Shown: one piece after another, positions 32,433 through 41,596 of the stretch
How positions within the stretch are numbered: position 1 is the first letter of the stretch
Layout: every line of letters begins with the position of its first letter
Origin: DATJMJ01 sp035503915
GTDB taxonomy: Bacteria > Actinomycetota > Acidimicrobiia > Acidimicrobiales > Palsa-688
DNA length: 64,000 nt
NCBI GenBank assembly: GCA_035503915.1
Contig: DATJSU010000029.1
Span: forward strand, 101,733-165,732
Direction of reading: 5' to 3'
The notes under the pieces: model-generated
What the model was told of the DNA's origin: nothing
What the model saw: only the letters and a program-made list of their open reading frames with translations
Databases searched by the model: none
Program-made: the position numbers and the translations under genes

Positions 32433-32858
32433 CTAACGCTGCAACGTCATCGAGACACGCCCGGTCGTCGGGATCTGGACGGTGACATTGAACTCGTGCT
32501 TGCTCGTGACCACGATGATCTGCCCGGCACCCTTGGCGACGACAATGAGAGCCGCCAAGCCGAACCCCTTGAGGGGGCTGACCGCGCCACCGTGCCAGTC
32601 TCCGCCCGCCTCGGCCTCGTCGAATGCCCGAACACTTGGCGGTGGCTGGAGCGTGAAATTGGCAGGCGGCAGCAGCCCAGCCGAGGAGACCTCGGCGGCG
32701 GTGAGGACTTTGCACGGGCCGTGCGCTATCCGGACCAATTGACCAACCTGTTCGAGCCGGGAGCGAACGCTTACAACTACTACATCAAGTACATCGGCGG
32801 CTGCGAGCCACCGCTGGCCCTGACCACGAGCGCGGGCGACGCCCCCTAGGCGGGGCAT
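32433..32858 (-). CDS. Doubtful reading frame in an ill-defined 0.7-kb region
   Basis: Between the small membrane gene (ends 32281) and the TIR-WD40 gene (starts 32966) no gene can be called with confidence. The minus frame 32433-32858 (141 codons) has GC-rich third positions only in its 3' two thirds (about 32433-32710). There it reads as a short mixed alpha/beta segment ending KGAGQIIVVTSKHEFNVTVQ. In contrast, 32700-32849 looks coding on the plus strand (GANAYNYYIKYIGG region). This patchwork suggests decayed gene pieces. No family is recognised. Confidence 0.3.
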   Translation of the reverse strand: MPRLGGVARARGQGQRWLAAADVLDVVVVSVRSRLEQVGQLVRIAHGPCKVLTAAEVSSAGLLPPANFTLQPPPSVRAFDEAEAGGDWHGGAVSPLKGFGLAALIVVAKGAGQIIVVTSKHEFNVTVQIPTTGRVSMTLQR

Positions 32859-32954
32859 GCCGCTGCTACCCAGCAGCAGCTAACAAGCGCGTCCGCGCGC
32901 TATGGCGCCAAACAGGCTCAGAACCCTTGCGAGAGCGAGCCCGCCGGCTGGCAC

Positions 32955-32965
32955 TATAGGTCCCC
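32955..32965 (+). promoter_or_regulatory. Possible -10 element of the TIR-WD40 gene
   Basis: TATAGG (32955-32960) lies 5 nt before ATG 32966, and there is no Shine-Dalgarno. A leaderless or nearly leaderless transcript is likely, but the hexamer deviates from TANNNT. Confidence 0.4.
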
Positions 32966-35686
32966 ATGGCCGACGTCTTTGTCTCCTACGCCCGGGAAGA
33001 CCAAGAGGTTGTGCGGCGCCTCTACGAAGAGCTGAGCTCCCGGGACCGCGAGGTCTGGGTCGATTGGGAAGGGATCGAACCCTCCGACCTGTGGCTGCAG
33101 TCTGTCTCTGAAGCCATCGACGACGCCGACGCTTTTGTCTTCGTGATCTCCCCGTCCTCGCTCGCCTCAGCGGTTTGCGCCGCCGAGCTCGAGCACGCCG
33201 TGGGCGAGAACAAGCGCCTCGTCCCCGTGGTGGCGGTAGAGCCACCGGAGGGCACGGCCATGCCGCCGGCCTTGTCCCAGCGCGACTGGGTGTTCCTGCC
33301 TCCCCGGGAGGACTGGGAGCATGCTATTGCCGAGATCCTGCGGGCGATCGATCTCGACATCGATCTTGTCCGCACCCACACTGCGGTCCTCTCCCGTGCT
33401 CGGGCATGGCAGATCTCGGGGAGGCGGGACACGCCCCTCCTGCGGGGCGAGGAGCTCGACCGGGCCGAACAGTGGCTCGCCCGTGCCGCCGGGGGTGCCG
33501 AGCCCAAGCCGACTGACCTGCAGGCGAGCTTCATCGTCGCCTCCCGCCGCGCGACGACGAGGCGCCACCGTCGCGTGGCCGGGGTGGCGGCGGTGGTGGC
33601 CGCCCTCACCCTCGCCCTGGCCGTTGTCGCCCTCGTCGAACGATCGAATGCGATCGCCGACGAGCACACGGCCCAGTCCCGCCTCCTCGCCGCCGAGTCC
33701 GGGTCCGAGGTGGGCACCGACGCCTCGCTGAGCACGCTCCTTGCCGAAGAGGCGTTGCGGGCGGCGAGCACCTCCCAGGCCGTCTCGGCTTTGCGCGAAG
33801 CGCTCGAGAACCTTGGGAGCCTGGTCGTGTTCCGGGGCGACACGGGCGCGGTACATACCGCGGCTTTTAGCCCGAACGGCAGTGAGGTTGTGACCGCGAG
33901 CGACGACGGCACGGCGCGCATTTGGAGCGCCCGCTCCGGTGCTCAGCTCCGGGCCCTGCACCTCGGCGCGGCGCTCAACAGCGCCGCTTTCAGCCCGAAC
34001 GGCGAGGAGGTCGTGACGACCTGCGACGACGGGACGGTGCAGGTCTGGGACGCCGCCACCGGTGCCCGGCGCCTCCGGATAGCCCTCGACAATGCCACCC
34101 CCACCGACGCCGTCTACGGCCCCAATGGGTCTGAGCTGCTCGTGGCGACCACCAACGGCTCGGCGGTGATCTACAACGCTACGACCGGCGCGCGGCTCGA
34201 GGTCTTCGCCCTCCCCGGCGACACCTCCATGATCGAGACCGCAGTCTTCAACAGGAGCGGTTCGGAAGTCCTCACGGCCAGCCTCGACGGGACCGCTCGC
34301 ACCTGGGACGTGCCCACCGACAAGCTGCTCGGTTCCCTCCCTACCAAAGAGGTGGAGAACGCCACTTTTAGCCCCAACGGTTCGCAAGCCCTCGCCGTCG
34401 GTAAGGACGGGGAGGCAGATGTCATCGACCTCGCCACTAACCGGGTGGTGACTACCCTCTCGGGGACGTTTGCCATTGAGGTCGCCGGTTTTAGCCCCGA
34501 CGGCTCCCGAGTGGCAACTGGGAACATAAACGGGTCGGTGTCGATCTGGGACACGCGCACTGGCGCACAGCTGGCGGATTTCTCAGGGCCGTCAATGGCC
34601 GACAATTCAGCCGTTTACAGCCCCGACGGCGCGACCGTCCTCACCTCCAGTGAAGACGGGACAGCCGAGATCTGGCAGGCCTCTATTTACCCCCAACGGC
34701 TCATCCTCGGCAACAACGACGATTACCAGATGACGAGTGCCGCTTTCAGCCCCGACGGCGACGAGGTTGTCACCACCGACGCCAATGACGACGTCATTGT
34801 TTGGGACGCCGGGGACGGCTCCGTCGTCCTCGAAAAGCAGGGCGATGAGCCCGAGAACTCCGACAATGCTGTCTTCAGCCCCGACGGCAAGGAACTCCTG
34901 GTAGCAAACTATGACGGCGCACCCTACGTTTTTGACGCACGGACAGGCCGGGCGCTCCATGTCCTCGAGGGCGGCGCCAAGACCGAGGACGTGCCGACCG
35001 CCTGGTTCAGCCCGGACGGCTCGAGGATAGTGACTGTAAGCAGCGACAACGCCAGCTTCCAGATCTGGAGCTCAAGCGGCCACCTTCTCCGGACCGTGCT
35101 CGGGCGCGGGCGTTACTTCTATGACGGCTCCTTCAGCCCCGACGGCAGCGACGTCGTGACCGCGGACGGGGACGGGACGGCGGAGATTTTCCAGGCGGCG
35201 ACTGGCAAACGGCTCCGGGTGCTGCCGGCGGGCGTCGAGAGCCTCAACAGTGCTGTTTTCAGCCCTAACGGAGCGGAAATCCTGACCGGAGGCGACGACG
35301 ACACGGCGCGGCTGTGGGACGCTCGTAGCGGTCATCAGCTGCTGGAAGTTACCGTGGCCCAGCCCGTGCTATCGGTCGCCTTCAGCCCGGACGGCTCCAA
35401 GTTCATCACGGCCGGCGCCGACGACTCGGCGCAGGTATGGAGCACCCAGACCGGCGAGGAGCTGATGGTAATGAGTGAGGGGCCCAACGGCGGTTTCGAC
35501 GTCGACGCCTCTTTCAGCCCGAACGGTGCCGAAGCGCTCACGGCCAGTTACGACGGCACCGCAAGGGTCTGGTCTACCCGGCTCACCGGGCCGCTGCCCG
35601 TGCTCTTGGGTATTGCCCGGCAGTTCGTCACCCGCCCGCTCAGCCCGCAAGAAAGAGCCGAGTACTTGGCCGGTATCGGCAATTAG
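32966..35686 (+). CDS. TIR-transmembrane-WD40 protein with 14 propeller repeats
   Basis: The 906-residue protein begins with a TIR-type domain (1-130): MADVFVSYAREDQE, WVDWEGIEPSDLW, FVFVISPSSLAS and CAAELEHAV, where Glu74 aligns with the catalytic Glu of TIR NADases. Residues 131-200 form a helical linker (RARAWQISGRRDTPLLRGEEL) typical of TIR/STAND-WD40 proteins, and 204-224 form one membrane helix after an Arg-rich patch. Residues about 293-880 hold 14 repeats of the form AxFSPDGSxVxTxSxDGTAxIW, enough for two seven-bladed propellers. There is no NACHT or NB-ARC domain. The TIR side should be cytoplasmic and the propellers outside, or all cytoplasmic if the helix is reentrant. It may be a sensor-effector in phage defence or stress signalling; this is inference. 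Confidence 0.88.
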   Translation: MADVFVSYAREDQEVVRRLYEELSSRDREVWVDWEGIEPSDLWLQSVSEAIDDADAFVFVISPSSLASAVCAAELEHAVGENKRLVPVVAVEPPEGTAMPPALSQRDWVFLPPREDWEHAIAEILRAIDLDIDLVRTHTAVLSRARAWQISGRRDTPLLRGEELDRAEQWLARAAGGAEPKPTDLQASFIVASRRATTRRHRRVAGVAAVVAALTLALAVVALVERSNAIADEHTAQSRLLAAESGSEVGTDASLSTLLAEEALRAASTSQAVSALREALENLGSLVVFRGDTGAVHTAAFSPNGSEVVTASDDGTARIWSARSGAQLRALHLGAALNSAAFSPNGEEVVTTCDDGTVQVWDAATGARRLRIALDNATPTDAVYGPNGSELLVATTNGSAVIYNATTGARLEVFALPGDTSMIETAVFNRSGSEVLTASLDGTARTWDVPTDKLLGSLPTKEVENATFSPNGSQALAVGKDGEADVIDLATNRVVTTLSGTFAIEVAGFSPDGSRVATGNINGSVSIWDTRTGAQLADFSGPSMADNSAVYSPDGATVLTSSEDGTAEIWQASIYPQRLILGNNDDYQMTSAAFSPDGDEVVTTDANDDVIVWDAGDGSVVLEKQGDEPENSDNAVFSPDGKELLVANYDGAPYVFDARTGRALHVLEGGAKTEDVPTAWFSPDGSRIVTVSSDNASFQIWSSSGHLLRTVLGRGRYFYDGSFSPDGSDVVTADGDGTAEIFQAATGKRLRVLPAGVESLNSAVFSPNGAEILTGGDDDTARLWDARSGHQLLEVTVAQPVLSVAFSPDGSKFITAGADDSAQVWSTQTGEELMVMSEGPNGGFDVDASFSPNGAEALTASYDGTARVWSTRLTGPLPVLLGIARQFVTRPLSPQERAEYLAGIGN

Positions 35687-35864
35687 GCGCGTGACCCTAA
35701 GGGGCGATTGCCTGATGGCCTCCCCTCCCTCAGAACATGCAGCTCAGCGGGGCCCTCTCTGGGCTCGGCAGCCCCCGGTGGCGTTCCTTACCTGCCGCCT
35801 GCTGCAGCAACCTTCAAGAGCATCTCACGCAGGTAGCCAGCCTCGGCGAGCACGTCGCCGGGAG

Positions 35865-37001
35865 CTAGTCAGCCGGCAGGATGGCGTCCACGAACTCCTC
35901 GGCGTCAAAAGGCACGAGATCCTCGGCCGCTTCCCCAAGGCCGACAAGCTTGATCGGGATCCCGAGCTCGCTTGTGATGGCAATGGCGATGCCCCCCTTG
36001 GCGGTACCGTCGAGCTTCGTGAGGACGATGCCAGTGACGCCCACAGCCTCGGTGAACTGACGCGCCTGTACGAGCCCGTTCTGCCCGGTAGTTGCGTCGA
36101 GCACGAGCAGTACTTCGGTAACCGATCCCGGTGGGCGGTCGGCGACTCGGCGTACCTTCTTCAGTTCTTCCATCAAGTTGACCTTGGTGTGCAGGCGTCC
36201 GGCCGTGTCGGCCAGCACGAGCGGGATGCCCCGGGCGGAGGCGTGCTGCACGGCGTCAAAGACGACAGCCCCAGGGTCCCCGCCTTCGTTACCGCGTACG
36301 AAACCTGCCTCGCTCCGCTCGGCCCACAACTCGAGCTGGTCCGCGGCTGCAGCCCTGAAAGTGTCGCCCGCCGCCATGACCACGTTGCGGCCCTCGAGGT
36401 GCTCGCGCATGGCGACCTTGCCGATCGTCGTCGTCTTTCCGACGCCGTTGACACCGACGAACAGCCAAACCGTCGTGAGCTCCGGGCCTGCGCGCCGCAG
36501 CTCTCGCTCTCCTTCGAGGCGCTCGACAAGGGCGCCTCGAAGGGCTGCCACGACCTGGTCGGGACCGTTCAGGCCATCTTCGCGAGCCTTTTCCTTCAGC
36601 TCTTGAAGGAGAGCCCCGACCGTCGTGATGCCAACATCAGCCAGGATGAGCGCTTCCTCGAGCTCGTCCCATGCCCCCTGGTCGAGCTTTGACCTGCCGC
36701 GGAGCCCGGAGAGCTGAGACGCGAAGAGGGCACGCGCCCTCCCGAGCCTGTCCCGGAACCGCGGCCGCTCAGCGGGCCGCGGAGCGGCTTCGGGCGCTGG
36801 AGCGGGAAGAACCGTTGGAGGCGGAGGAACCGTTGGGGGCGGAGGTGGGCGCCGCGCGACAGGTACAGGGGGCACCTCGGGCCTCGTTGGCGCCAAGGGC
36901 CGTTCTCTGTTTGCTACCCGCCTCGTGCGGACGAAGAAGGCGCCGGAACCAACAACGACCAGAAATACAACAACCGCAATGACGACCAGGACCAACAACA
37001 T
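35865..37001 (-). CDS. ftsY: Signal recognition particle receptor FtsY
   Basis: The 378-residue GTPase docks SRP-ribosome complexes at the membrane. Residues 1-22 are a membrane helix, 30-85 a Pro/Ala/Arg-rich linker, then the N domain (WDELEEALILADVG). The G domain has G1 GVNGVGKTTTIGK, DTFRAAAADQLE, G3 LADTAGRLHTK, G4 TKLDGTAKGG and the closing VGLGEAAEDLVPF. The N-terminal helix anchors it directly, as in other actinobacteria. It lies downstream of smc, a frequent pairing. 35687-35864 holds no gene. Confidence 0.97.
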   Translation of the reverse strand: MLLVLVVIAVVVFLVVVGSGAFFVRTRRVANRERPLAPTRPEVPPVPVARRPPPPPTVPPPPTVLPAPAPEAAPRPAERPRFRDRLGRARALFASQLSGLRGRSKLDQGAWDELEEALILADVGITTVGALLQELKEKAREDGLNGPDQVVAALRGALVERLEGERELRRAGPELTTVWLFVGVNGVGKTTTIGKVAMREHLEGRNVVMAAGDTFRAAAADQLELWAERSEAGFVRGNEGGDPGAVVFDAVQHASARGIPLVLADTAGRLHTKVNLMEELKKVRRVADRPPGSVTEVLLVLDATTGQNGLVQARQFTEAVGVTGIVLTKLDGTAKGGIAIAITSELGIPIKLVGLGEAAEDLVPFDAEEFVDAILPAD

Positions 37002-37016
37002 GACCGGTCGAGACTA
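37002..37016 (-). promoter_or_regulatory. Possible promoter of ftsY
   Basis: TAGTCT (minus strand, 37011-37016) lies 9 nt before ATG 37001. The remaining 37017-37232 up to the smc stop shows no gene or RNA that I can recognise. Confidence 0.4.
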
Positions 37017-37232
37017 CCGGCGCGGCCGCTCCCTGGGCCTGTCGTTCTCGGTGCCATACTGAGGCGTGGTCGCAGGGGCTGCGCGGGCTCGCTGGACCGT
37101 TCGGTAGCCATCGGCGCGCCGACCCCCATGGGACGCTCTGGCAAGCCGTGGCCGAGAGGACGCGCACCTCAAGGCCGAGCGGCATCGTTGGCGGCCCGGC
37201 ACCGACGCGACACCGGAGGAAGCGGCGCAAGT

Positions 37233-40200
37233 TCAGGTAATTGACGGCAACCTAACCACGTCGGGCGAACCCAGCGTTGCGCCCTGATGGCCAGTGATGT
37301 CGACCTCGGCGCTTTCGGCGACCCGCTCGCCAGGTACCGCCGGACGTCCGGACAGGTCGATCCTCTGGCTCACTACCATCGATGAGCCCCCCGGCGGCAT
37401 GCTTACGCCGTAGAGGCAATCGGCCGCCTCCATGGTGCGTTTTTGGTGGCTCACGATAAGCAGCTGGGCTTCGTCGCGGAACTCGTGCACGAGGTCCAAA
37501 AAACGGTGCAGGTTCACGTCGTCGAGAGCAGACTCGACCTCGTCCATCATGTAGAAGGGCGAGGGGCGGCTGCGGAACACAGCGAACAAGAACGCCAGCG
37601 CCACGAGGCTCCGCTCCCCACCGGACAAGAGCGACAAGCGGCGCACGTTTTTGCCGACCGGGCGCACCTCGAGCTCGACGCCCGACTCCAACAGGTTAGC
37701 CGGGTCGTCCAGGGAGAGGGCGCCGCTCCCACCCGGGAACAACGTGGCAACCAACTTCGTGAAATTTTCCGCAACGTCGTCGAAAGCAGCTTTGAAAACC
37801 GAGATTATTTCTCCGTCCACTGCCCTGATCACTTTGGTCAGTTCTCGCCGCGCGCTCATCACGTCGTGCAGCTGGTCTTCGAGGAACTTGTGGCGTTCCT
37901 CGAGAGCCGCGTACTCCTCCAGTGCCAGTGGATTTACGGGCCCCATGAGACGGAGATCCCTCTCGAGCTCGCGCGCCCGGTTGGGAGCTGAGGTCCCAGG
38001 GGGGAGCTCCGGGCACTCTGAGCCAGCCAGCGATCCCGGTTCGCAGTCGAGCTCTCTGCGAACGTTCTCGGTGAGAGCCTCCAGACGCGCCTGGAGCTGC
38101 GCCTCATCAAGCTCGGACCGGGACAGCTGCTCTCTGGTAAGCGAGAGCTGACGCTCGGCGACCGAACGTTCGCGCCGTAAGACCTCGAGCGCTTGGCCCG
38201 CATGGCGCAGCTCGTCGGCCTCGGCCCGGCGCCGTTCTTTGAGCTCGCCAAGCGCCTGCTCGACCTGGACCAGGCGCCTTTCGACATGGGAAGCGAGGGC
38301 CCGTACGGCTCTCGCCGTCGCCTCCAAGGCGGACCGGTGCTCAGCCGCCAGCTCACGCTCCGACCGCTTGCCTTCCAGCCGCCTTTCGACCTGCGCGAGC
38401 CGCTCAACGAGCAGCCCTCGGCGCTCCTCAATGGCCGTCGCCCGGACCTCAAGATCTCGGCGGAGGGTCGCGACCGCGCTCGCGCGTTCGGCCAGGCGTC
38501 CTCGTGCGGAGCGCTCCAGTTGGGCCCGCCGTCCCTCCTCTGTGGCCTCGGCTTCCAAAGCCGGTAGGCGAGCCTCGAGCTTGTCCACGCGTGCATCGTC
38601 GAGGGTGCCCCGCCTGATGAGCTCGTCGCGCTGGCGCCGTAGAGCGGAAGCTTCGGAGCCGGCCTCGACCATCTCCGCCCGCGCACGCTCGAGGCTGCTC
38701 GAAGCCCCGCGGAGGACCGCCTCGGTCTCGGCGAGAAGCCTCCGCTGCTCGGCTAAGCCAGAGCGTGCCTTCTCAAGCGAAGCCTTGGCAGAGGTCTCAG
38801 CCAGGACGGCCTCCTCAACCCCAGCTCGCGCCTCGGCGCGCTCGCCAATGGCGTGCTCGAGGGCGGCGCCCGTGACGCCTGCGCCGCCGGCATTAGCGCC
38901 AAGGCGCCAGATCCCACCTGCGCAACGGTCACCCGAGCGTGTAACGACAACTAGCTCGGGGCAAGACAGCGACGCCTCCACCGCCTCCGACCACCCTCCG
39001 TCGACGACGACTGCGCGCATCAGCAGGACGTCAAGGAGCGCGCCCACAGACTGGTCCTGCGAGCGCACCAGCGGGCGTAGCCAGGAGCACCTCTCGGGGA
39101 CACCGGGGGGAACGTCCCGGTGAGCGGCCTGGGGAAAGATGTCGAGAGGGATCACGGCTCCCGACGCGCCCTGTCGAGCGAGGTGTGCGACCGCTTTGCG
39201 AGCGACGCCCTCCCCTGCCATCAAAACCGCCGAAAGAGCTCCGCCGGCGGCCGCCTCGAACGCTCCCTCGAAGCCGTCATCGACGTCTACGAGCTCCAAG
39301 AGCGCCCCGATAACGCCATCGACCTCGGCCAGCCGGCGCGCTCCCGCACGAGCCCGGGCCTCGTCCAGTGCCTCAGCGAGCGTGTCTGCGCGAGCTCCCC
39401 AAGCGTGCAGGAGCGCTTCGGCAGCACGCCGCCTCTGCTCAGATCGGGCGAGCTCCTGCTCCGTAGCGGCCCCTACCTCTTCAGCATCGCGGAGTGCCTG
39501 CACGAGCGAAGCTCGGGTCGTCTGAGCGCCCCGCAGAGCCTCTGCGGCTTGGTCGGCTTCCAGCGAGAGACGTAATTGCCGAGCATCGACGGTGGCGGCT
39601 CTGTCGTCGAGGTTGCCGAGCTCCTCAGCGAGCCTTTGGCGGCCCCGCCGCAAGGCGTCGAGCTCGGCCCGGAGCTCCCCCGCTCTTTGAGCAGCTGGCG
39701 GCGAGGCTCCGTGTGCACCGCCGGTGCCCGCACCACTGCCTGCGCCTGCGTAAGCGGCCTCGACCTCGGCCGTCTCGCGGGCGAGGGACTTTTCGGCCGC
39801 TGTCACCTCTGCTTCCAGGGGCAGGAGCTCCGCCACCTCCCGCTCTGTTGCACCCAGCTGGTCAGCCAGCTCGGCAGCCTCAGCCTCGAGCGAGGCCACG
39901 ACGTCGTGGTCCACCGCGGCCTCTCGCTCGCGCTCGACCCGCCGGCCGCGCTCATGCAGGAGGGCTACAAGGCCCGAAGCCCTTGCGCGCAGCCCCTCAG
40001 CGACTGAGACAAGCTCGGCCACGTCCGCGGTCTCTGCAGCCCGCCTTTGGGCGTCGAGGGCACCCTCAGCATTGAGCACGTCGGCGTCGAGCCGAGAAAG
40101 GAGCTGGAGAGCAGCCTCTTCGTCGCTTGCGAACTGCGCCTTGGAGGACGCCGCGGCGCTCATCCTGGAGGAAAGCACGTCGAGCTCGCGTCCGAAAAGG

Positions 40201-40883
40201 TAGCGCCGCAGCCCGACAAGCTCGGCCGTCAGGTCGGCATGCCGGCGAGCGGCGCCGGCTTGGCGCTCGAGCGGGCGGAGCTGCCTGCGGACCTCACGGA
40301 GAAGGTCCTGGGCCCGCACGAGCGCGCCCTCGGTAGCCTCGAGACGCCGCTCGGCCTTCTCTTTGCGCCGGCGGTGCTTGGATATGCCGGCCGCCTCTTC
40401 GATGACTGCGCGCCGGTCCTCGGGTCTCGCCGAGAGGATCGCGTCGAGCTGGGACTGTGAAATGATCGTGTGCTGCTGGCGACCAACCCCACTGTCAGAG
40501 AGCAGGTCCTGGACATCCAGCAACCGGCATGGGACGCCGTTGATCGAGTACTCGGAGTCGCCGCTGCGCCACATCGCCCGCGTGACGCGGACCTCCGTGA
40601 ACTCGATCGGGAGCAGTCCTGCAGAGTTGTCGATCGTGAGCGATACCTCGGCCCGCCCGAGGGCCGGCCGTTTGGACGTGCCGGCAAAAATGACGTCCTC
40701 CATCTTGCCCGACCGGAGCATCCGCGGCCCCTGGGCACCGAGCACCCACGCAACGGCGTCCACGATGTTGGACTTGCCAGAGCCGTTGGGCCCTACGACA
40801 ACCGTGACACCCGGCTCGAACTCAAGAGTGGAGGTTTCGGCGAAAGACTTGAAGCCCCGCAAGGTGAGGGATTTGAGGAACAC
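37233..40883 (-). CDS. smc: Chromosome segregation ATPase SMC
   Basis: The 1216-residue condensin core has the N-terminal head with Walker A VVGPNGSGKSNIVDAV, long coiled arms around a hinge near 500-660, and the C-terminal head with signature LSGGERSLVALAFLFAV and Walker B YMMDEVESALDD. The coiled arms are very rich in Ala, Glu and Arg. A C-terminal extension of about 40 residues follows the conserved SHQKRTMEAAD block. It works with ScpA/ScpB (not here). GTG 40883 is the only start near the conserved LKSLTLRGFKSF. Confidence 0.97.
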   Translation of the reverse strand: MFLKSLTLRGFKSFAETSTLEFEPGVTVVVGPNGSGKSNIVDAVAWVLGAQGPRMLRSGKMEDVIFAGTSKRPALGRAEVSLTIDNSAGLLPIEFTEVRVTRAMWRSGDSEYSINGVPCRLLDVQDLLSDSGVGRQQHTIISQSQLDAILSARPEDRRAVIEEAAGISKHRRRKEKAERRLEATEGALVRAQDLLREVRRQLRPLERQAGAARRHADLTAELVGLRRYLFGRELDVLSSRMSAAASSKAQFASDEEAALQLLSRLDADVLNAEGALDAQRRAAETADVAELVSVAEGLRARASGLVALLHERGRRVEREREAAVDHDVVASLEAEAAELADQLGATEREVAELLPLEAEVTAAEKSLARETAEVEAAYAGAGSGAGTGGAHGASPPAAQRAGELRAELDALRRGRQRLAEELGNLDDRAATVDARQLRLSLEADQAAEALRGAQTTRASLVQALRDAEEVGAATEQELARSEQRRRAAEALLHAWGARADTLAEALDEARARAGARRLAEVDGVIGALLELVDVDDGFEGAFEAAAGGALSAVLMAGEGVARKAVAHLARQGASGAVIPLDIFPQAAHRDVPPGVPERCSWLRPLVRSQDQSVGALLDVLLMRAVVVDGGWSEAVEASLSCPELVVVTRSGDRCAGGIWRLGANAGGAGVTGAALEHAIGERAEARAGVEEAVLAETSAKASLEKARSGLAEQRRLLAETEAVLRGASSSLERARAEMVEAGSEASALRRQRDELIRRGTLDDARVDKLEARLPALEAEATEEGRRAQLERSARGRLAERASAVATLRRDLEVRATAIEERRGLLVERLAQVERRLEGKRSERELAAEHRSALEATARAVRALASHVERRLVQVEQALGELKERRRAEADELRHAGQALEVLRRERSVAERQLSLTREQLSRSELDEAQLQARLEALTENVRRELDCEPGSLAGSECPELPPGTSAPNRARELERDLRLMGPVNPLALEEYAALEERHKFLEDQLHDVMSARRELTKVIRAVDGEIISVFKAAFDDVAENFTKLVATLFPGGSGALSLDDPANLLESGVELEVRPVGKNVRRLSLLSGGERSLVALAFLFAVFRSRPSPFYMMDEVESALDDVNLHRFLDLVHEFRDEAQLLIVSHQKRTMEAADCLYGVSMPPGGSSMVVSQRIDLSGRPAVPGERVAESAEVDITGHQGATLGSPDVVRLPSIT

Positions 40884-40898
40884 GCTCCGCCAAAACTA
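40884..40898 (-). promoter_or_regulatory. Possible promoter of smc
   Basis: TAGTTT (minus strand, 40893-40898) lies 9 nt before the GTG start. A GGAG directly abuts the start and is too close for a normal ribosome site. Confidence 0.4.
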
Positions 40899-40951
40899 GC
40901 CGGGCTCTATTGAGGAAAGGCGGACCTCAGCTTGAGCAGCGCTCTTCCGGC

Positions 40952-41560
40952 TCACCCGGGCGACGCGCTGGCGGCAGGCGCGCTCCAGTTGTACTCGAGC
41001 GCTTCGGCGACGAGCGCCGTCAGGTCTTCGCCGAAATAGCGCGACAAAAGCCAAAGGCCGAGGTCGATCCCGCTCGTAACTCCTCCGCTCGTGATCAGGT
41101 CACCTTCGTCGACGACACGTTCCCTGACGGCTGAGACGCCGAGGGCGGCAAGATCGGCCAACGCGTCGTGATGCGTCGTTGCACGGCGCGTCCCGATCAC
41201 TCCTGCATGAGCCAGCAACAACGAGCCGGTGCAGACGCCCGCCATGACCGACCCCGCCCTCGAGGCCTCTGCGAGCAGCCGCGGCCACTGCCCCCTGTTC
41301 ACCTCCGCCCAAACACCCGCAGCGGACCTGGCGACCCAGCCACCCCCGGGCACGACTACCACGGTCGCCTCGCCGGGCTCGAAGGCCCGCTGCGGTTGGA
41401 ACGTGAGGCCAAAAGCCCCCTGGGCACTTGTCATCTCGTCACGACCGACCAGCCGGCACTCAACGCCGGCTCCGAGCGCTCCCGCGCGCCGCAGCACTTC
41501 GAGGGGGCCGACCACGTCGAGCTCGTCCACACCATCGAAGACGGCTATGTCAAAAAGCAA
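40952..41560 (-). CDS. DJ-1/PfpI-family protein
   Basis: The 202-residue protein has the class I glutamine-amidotransferase-like fold: IAVFDGVDELDVVGPLEVL, VVVPGGGW, the nucleophile-elbow Cys in VMAGVCTGSLLLAHAG, RRATTHHDAL and DLITSGGVTSGIDLGLWL. This pattern fits the isonitrile-hydratase/transcription-regulator branch of PfpI without a DNA-binding domain. It starts at TTG 41560, with an in-frame TAG just before it, so no longer start exists. The substrate is unknown. Confidence 0.85.
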   Translation of the reverse strand: MLFDIAVFDGVDELDVVGPLEVLRRAGALGAGVECRLVGRDEMTSAQGAFGLTFQPQRAFEPGEATVVVVPGGGWVARSAAGVWAEVNRGQWPRLLAEASRAGSVMAGVCTGSLLLAHAGVIGTRRATTHHDALADLAALGVSAVRERVVDEGDLITSGGVTSGIDLGLWLLSRYFGEDLTALVAEALEYNWSAPAASASPG

Positions 41561-41596
41561 CTACACCACCCTGTCTCATGGTTGAACGTCAGCCAC

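Noticed and set aside
32403..32849. 149-codon plus-strand frame before the TIR gene
   Set aside because: Only its last 50 codons look coding; the first two thirds have poor codon use, so I do not call a gene.
33167..34387. 406-codon open frame on the minus strand
   Set aside because: It is antisense to the TIR-WD40 gene and mirrors the repeat pattern without any domain.
37050..37200. Possible tRNA or SRP RNA between smc and ftsY
   Set aside because: A GTGGCCGAG string resembles a tRNA D-arm and local hairpins exist, but there is no T-arm GGTTCGA-type sequence, no acceptor pairing and no SRP core motif.
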